64,000 nucleotides of DNA. Source: Lepidodermella squamata. Lineage: Eukaryota; Gastrotricha. Shown here piece after piece: positions 59,366 to 64,000 of the stretch. Below the pieces are notes generated by a model that was not told the origin of the DNA, searched no databases, and was given only the letters and a program-made list of their open reading frames with translations. Both the position numbers and the translations under genes were made by a program. Every line of letters starts with the position of its first letter. Within the stretch, counting starts at the first letter, position 1. The stretch covers positions 1,116,001-1,180,000 of the forward strand of contig JBLDXI010000025.1 in assembly GCA_047495785.1 (NCBI GenBank), in the 5' to 3' direction.

Positions 59366-59519
59366 TTATTTTTCGGTTATAAGCAATAAATTATTCACTC
59401 AACTAGGCACTATGCTCCGTATTAGCCCGGGCCCCCTTTCTACTCTACGAACATTATTATAATATGTTTATACTACTTTATTTGATGCGTCGAGTTCTAT
59501 TCATTGCCAATTACCAAAA

Positions 59520-59680
59520 TACGCAGCCCCGAGTCACACGCAGCAGGTGAAAGTTATTTTTGGCGAAGTGAACGGTGTAATTTCTTCATAACTAATTACT
59601 GGGCGACGTAATTAATAGCCTGCTTTAAGCATCAAGTGCAGCTAATGTTTAGTTAAACTTAATGATGGAGACGCCTTGAG
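59520..59680 (-). promoter_or_regulatory. Orphan PAN promoter relic 2
   Basis: The minus strand contains CACCTGCTGCGTGTG (59535-59549, one change) preceded by about 100 nt homologous to PAN upstream DNA (AAGCACTC/GCTTAAAG and TCAATTAAACAT-like blocks). The gene body is absent. Confidence 0.6.
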
Positions 59681-60259
59681 TCATTAATATACGTAGCACT
59701 GGAAGACTGTGAAAGAAATGAATCAAGACTGCGTTGATCGTTGATCAATCAATTTGAGTATTTAATCGGAAAGGCATCGCGCCTTCTCATGAGCAAGACT
59801 GGAGTAACATATTTGTTAATGACGGTGAATTTTATTTCACTCAATTTTCGTCCATTCAGTATTTTGACGGACAAGAACATTAGCCGCCGCCTCACGTCAA
59901 AATTCAGATATCGCGCAATTGGCGCAGCAGACGAATTTCGGGATAATTCGCACACAAGAGCACGCTTTCGAATTGCATCGCCACGTTAGCATAGCAGTTG
60001 GCACGTTAGCATAGCGTTGTGACGTAACAATGCTTTCTCGCATTTTCCAGCAAACGGCACATCACTACGGTGAAACTAACATACTGCGATTCAAGCTTTT
60101 TGTTACTGAGCATTTGGCTCGGCGGTACCGTGGTGATCCCAAAATCGGACGTCTTTCAAAAATGCTTCTCTCAACAGTCAACGGCTTAATATGGAGGAAT
60201 TGTTGCATACCATGGCGCCCAGAGCTTCTACCCAGCTATCTGTATATTATATTCTATGC

Positions 60260-60480
60260 ATCGATTGCTCGAAGGCCGTTCGCCTGCATTTCCAACAGCT
60301 TCCTTGTCGAGGAAGGCGCAAGGCAGCAAAAGGCCTAGGCTGCCATGGACTTTACAACTTCTTGGTATTGGCACAGGATTTCGGCAAAAGCGGGAAGCTT
60401 GGTGAGGACGTACATGACGTCGAAGAGAGCGTTGAGGCTATTATTTCAGATGGTAACTCCTGGGGCAGACGTTGGCAATA
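60260..60480 (+). pseudogene. Decayed companion gene fragment d
   Basis: Shares CTCGAAGGCCGTT, CAACAG and CTTCCTTGTCGAGGA blocks with the copy at 58.4 kb and ends with the GTTGAGG..TATTATTTCA block. It is out of frame relative to that copy. Confidence 0.4.
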
Positions 60481-60741
60481 GAGCTCGAAACTCAAAGATG
60501 GATGTCATCCCAAGCCTCTGATACCCATAGGTTCTAGCCTACTGAAAACGAGGGAAGCAATACTTTATCTTTTAATCACATAATAATTATACTCACTAGG
60601 CTTTTCCGTCGTCAAGTTCAATTAAACATTTGATGCACTGTATTTTAAGAGCAGTTTAGCATTCTTATTTACGGCGTCGCCCAGTGCTTAGTATGTTAGT
60701 ATTCATTGAATAATAATTTAGTTTTATCCGAAAATAACTTT

Positions 60742-60854
60742 CACCTGCTGCATGTGACTTGAAATGAAGTATTTTTGGCTGCAAAATGCTGCATCGTGAT
60801 GTTTTTGTCGCCCAAATTATAGCGATTCTGATTGGTTGCTTGCCTCAATAAATA
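60742..60854 (+). promoter_or_regulatory. PAN gene 5 promoter module
   Basis: CACCTGCTGCATGTG at 60742-60756, ATTGG at 60831-60835, ATAAATA at 60848-60854, 79 nt before the ATG. Confidence 0.7.
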
Positions 60855-60932
60855 CTACCGACAACCCGCGGATATTCATCATTTTACATTTCCGTTCTCA
60901 AAGTCTCAAGTCTATTCCTATTCAAGATTAAA

Positions 60933-61310
60933 ATGGCCGGTTGCATGCTTCCTGCTTTGGCGATTTTCATGGTGGCCATTTCAGCCATAGCTGCTCAAAA
61001 CCCCAGTAAGCTACTCCACATCGACTCTATGAAGTCGAGTGATATATTCCATGACTGTTGATTGGTTGTTTTTGTTTCAGCAATTGCTGGCTACAAGCCT
61101 GCAACGATGGGTTGTGCGTATTACAACAATCAAGTCGGTGACACGATCGCCAACATCGCAGATGCCCAGGGATGTGCTGCCCAGTGCACTGCGGCTAAAA
61201 CTTGCAAAGCTTTCACGTACTACAACCAGATCAAATTCTGTCGCCTTTCGACGAGCTGCGCCAACCAATTCCCCATCAATGGCGGAGAAATGCACTACAT
61301 TAAGATCTGA
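60933..61310 (+). CDS. PAN/Apple-like secreted protein, type 2, copy c
   Basis: Exons 60933-61005 and 61081-61310, 100 residues, with the same predicted protein as copies at 50132 and 57783. The intron is also the same. The 3' flank is homologous for about 150 nt with scattered differences, then unique. It is the rightmost PAN gene in the window. Confidence 0.85.
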
Positions 61311-62577
61311 TGTGATGCAGGGCAGTGTATCAGTTGGCAAAGTTGAGACAAGAAAAATTTGATTCTCGAGTAACCATGCCTTAGCAGGAATCAAAATTAA
61401 TCAACTCATCACTTCATTGTTTTTAGCTCCTTTGTTTGGAAGTAATAAATGCTGCTACTCATACTAGTGTGACTTGATAATATATGAGTTCCAGTCATCA
61501 TTTTTTCGACTCGCAAGACAGCTTTCCCAGAACAGGAGGGAGGCGTGAAGGGATAGGAGCAGAAATATGGAGTCATCGGCGAGATTGTGGGAGCCGACCC
61601 TCCCCTCCAACACAATGGTTGATGTCCATACGATAATTAGCGTAAGGATCCATCCATCATCAACTATTACCTACCGTCAAATGGGGTGACTTTAGCTGGT
61701 GGGGCGACTTTGACGCGCCAAAATGGGGTGACTTCGGCATACCAAAAATCGAAGATAGTGAGGTAAATAACCTGTGAGTGGGATACCATACTACTTAAGC
61801 TACCATGTTTCACAGCGCTTTTCAAATGCGTGATGACTTAAAGCTTGCTTTCTTTTGCTTCTATGGGAGCATTCTGACCTTATGAGCCCTGAGCTATTGA
61901 GCCCTCTGAGCCTTGTGACCTTTGTGAGATATGTGAACATTGGAAGGCATCAAAAACGTGAACTTGAAAAGTAAAATCCGCTTAGGAAATCGGTGGCTTG
62001 AATCCGCCACGGACCATCTCTCAGAGAAATTTGAATCCTCTCAACGGGAATAATGATGCGGATGCGAAAACAGCATTTTTATAAAATGGGAATATTCGAT
62101 AAAAATAGTAAATAGTAAAATAGTTTTCACTGCCAATTTATTTGTCCGAATGTAATATCATCCCACGAGGATTTCAAGGGAGTTGAAATGTGAAAACTGC
62201 GTAAAAAAATGTATCGTAGATAACGAAGACACTGTCTTCTTTTTTCAAAGGGTATTTCCAGAAAATTCAATTGCTCGCCTGCCAAGATCAATGCAAAACA
62301 TGCCTTAAATTCTTAGAATAGGTCTAACCCTGCCCTTTATTTCGGTCATACATTTTAATTCGGTATTAAGGTAGTAATAAAATGCGAGACCAAAAATATT
62401 GGCAAGCAATTTCCAAATAAGAAGCTAAAATTCAAAAAATCCTTGGAAATATTGAAAAAAATCGAGGCGTAAAACCATCACAATCTGTTTATTGAGCCTT
62501 ACTACACAAATCGAACAAACAAAACATAAAAATGAAAAACACAAATCGAATTACAGTTTTACACACAGGCTAGAGTT
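61311..62577. other. Intergenic between PAN gene 5 and the ILF2 homologue
   Basis: GGGGTGACTTT-type imperfect tandem units occur at about 61680-61740, and a CCGCCACGGACCATCTC block near 62000 also found at 46.7 kb. The right part should be the ILF2 3' UTR. No gene is supported. Confidence 0.4.
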
Positions 62578-63560
62578 TCAGCGCTCATGTTTAACGACAA
62601 CGCCAGCCTTATCGCCCGCAGCCAGCAGCTCGCCATCGCCGTTTTTATTCGCAATCAGCGCCATGAACGCCTCAACCTCCTTCTCCATATCCGGCGCCGG
62701 CTCCGCGTCCTCCGCCTCCATCGCCTCTTCATCGTCACCACCTTCTTCGTCATCCTCCCCTTCCCCATCCTCGCCGGTCGCCGCGTAGAAAGCTTGTTCG
62801 TCCTCCTGCAGCCACGTCATCTGCTCCTGAGCGTCGTAAGCCGCCTCGCTCGCCGTAACGACAATCGACGCGAAAATGGACATGTCAGACGCGATCGACG
62901 CATCGCCCTCCAGGCCTAGCACATGCCGCCAGCCGCCGTGGGCTGTCACGCGGAGTAGCGTCTGCGCCGTGTAGGTGACTCGATCCATCTCTTCGAAGGT
63001 CAGCGCCTCGTGGGCGGAAATGCCGCTGCTGGACTGGCACGGGTCGGGGATGCCGGCGGCTCCGGGGAGGAAAATGCCGCCTGCTAGGAGTTGCAGACAG
63101 CGACGGAAGGCCGGGGCGAGACCGGGCGAGCTCCCAGTGCCGGGTTCTCCCGACCCGCTCGTAGCCGCAGTTCCAGCTTTCGCGCCAGAATTCAACGCAT
63201 GCTAAAAAAAGAACTCAGTAAGCTACGAAAACTGGTCACTGGAAAACACGAAAACTCATTTCCTTCTCAGAATTTTCCGATGAAAATGAGAAATTTATAG
63301 TTCTCAAATTAAGGTCCCTTTTCCAATTGTATGCGCTAAATCGTTTGTTGCCTTGGAAATAAGAAAATTCGATGCTTGGCTCACCTGTGCGAGCAGAAGC
63401 AGCATCCATGGGTTGAGGCCCTGCATGCCTGTGAAGCGGTGCCGCATGTCTCGCAGGATGCGGACTAGCGCTCGGACGCTGGCGTTGTTCGCATTCTCCT
63501 CAAACCACTTGACGTGGCGAACCGCGGCCAGGTGCTGCTCGACCAGCTCGCGAGTCGGCT
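62578..63560 (-). CDS. ilf2: NF45/ILF2 homologue, 3' exons (partial)
   Basis: Two exons are visible: 63385-63560 and 62578-63201 (intron 183 nt, phase 0). They encode the end of the DZF domain: AVRHVKWFEENANNASVRAL, MRHRFTGMQGLNPWMLLL, FRRCLQLLAGGIFLPGAAGI, TFEEMDRVTYTAQTLLRV, HGGWRHVLGLEGDASIAS, then an acidic tail (GEDGEGEDDEEGGDDEEAM). NF45 pairs with NF90-type proteins and binds double-stranded RNA indirectly, in the nucleus. Compared with known NF45, a Gly/Ser-rich insert (TSGSGEPGTGSSPG) replaces the usual short loop. The N-terminal exons lie upstream, beyond 63600 or outside the window. Confidence 0.9.
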
Positions 63561-64000
63561 CTACAATTAAATGGAGTCATTAAAAACAATATCAACTGTG
63601 ATTTGACATAAGATAAAATGTTAGCTTGCTCTGTGAGGCGCCTGGCTGGCTTTGCTTACGCGATTAATCAAAATAAATAAACGAAGTGCTCATTTGAAGG
63701 TAATTTCAAAGTTCAACTTTTTTCACGAATTTTCGGGGTTTTCCTGACTTAGTTGCTGTTATATGCGTTACATCAAACTGGCAACAAGATTGTTGATGAT
63801 GCCAACGTTTTTCTACTCGACATGAATCTCACACAGAACGAGAATGAGCAGACTGCTTTCGAAAGCATCAGGCAAGCTCGAAAACCATTGTGGAGCTTGT
63901 GCCGAGTTCACCGGTACGGATATGAAGTACGGATACGGATACGGCTATCAGTTGTATATCAGGCTAATGAATCGACAGATGCTGCTGGTGTTGCTCAAGG
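63561..64000. other. Intron or upstream sequence of the ILF2 homologue
   Basis: No further ILF2 exon can be recognised before the window edge. The minus strand has stops in the frame expected for the preceding exon, so this is probably intron. Confidence 0.35.

Larger units (their letters stand above)
57975..60741. other. Spacer between PAN genes 4 and 5
   Basis: Holds companion fragments (58260-58576 minus; about 60260-60460 plus), two orphan promoter relics, and a CT-rich tract at 58590-58650 ending TTTTTCAG. No intact gene is supported. Confidence 0.45.

Overview
The window is from a compact animal genome. Most genes are split by 47-57-nt introns with GT-AG (once GC-AG) borders and a weak acceptor consensus, and many products carry signal peptides or type II membrane anchors. 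The families are metazoan: GH9 cellulase, M13 (neprilysin) peptidases, an ABCB/P-glycoprotein, LDL-receptor class A repeats, PAN/Apple-like secreted proteins and an NF45/ILF2 homologue. Longer introns appear only in one Gln/Ser-rich gene region (19-28 kb). This fits a very compact invertebrate, for example an appendicularian tunicate or similar. I cannot fix the taxon from sequence alone.

Layout. 0.9-3.0 kb (+): a GH9 cellulase with three fungal-type CBM1 domains. 3.8-4.2 kb (-): a small secreted protein with a paralogue at 45.3-45.8 kb. 5.1-5.3 kb: an inverted repeat with a hammerhead-like core. 5.7-6.6 kb (+): an ankyrin protein. 8.2-10.8 kb (-): an intact M13 peptidase. 11.2-12.7 kb (-): a probably GPI-anchored LDLa protein with one frameshift. 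13.5-17.5 kb (+): a full-length ABCB transporter. 17.6-17.8 kb (-): a small secreted protein. 19-28 kb (-): exons of one or two large regulatory-type genes, one with a ParB/sulfiredoxin-like domain and one ending in a membrane segment. 28-32 kb: no gene that I can support.

32-44 kb (-): a tandem array of seven paralogous type II membrane glycosyltransferase-like genes. They share a core containing a WxWKPYI motif, a D-rich strand ending in D-S-G or D-P-D, and a conserved last intron. 45.3-45.8 kb (-): the second small secreted paralogue.

46-61.5 kb: a recently amplified region. Five PAN-like secreted genes (two sequence types, one copy inverted) share a promoter with a paired E-box motif, ATTGG and ATAAATA. 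Two further promoter copies have no gene. A decayed companion coding sequence, a disrupted M13 copy, a MITE with an 8-bp target duplication and a GC-rich foldback element lie among them. 62.6-64 kb (-): the 3' exons of an ILF2/NF45 homologue, which runs off the right edge.

Much of the window encodes secreted, surface or Golgi-type proteins (cellulase, peptidase, LDLa, PAN, glycosyltransferases), and most of the repeated gene families are of this kind. Joint function of these genes is inference only.
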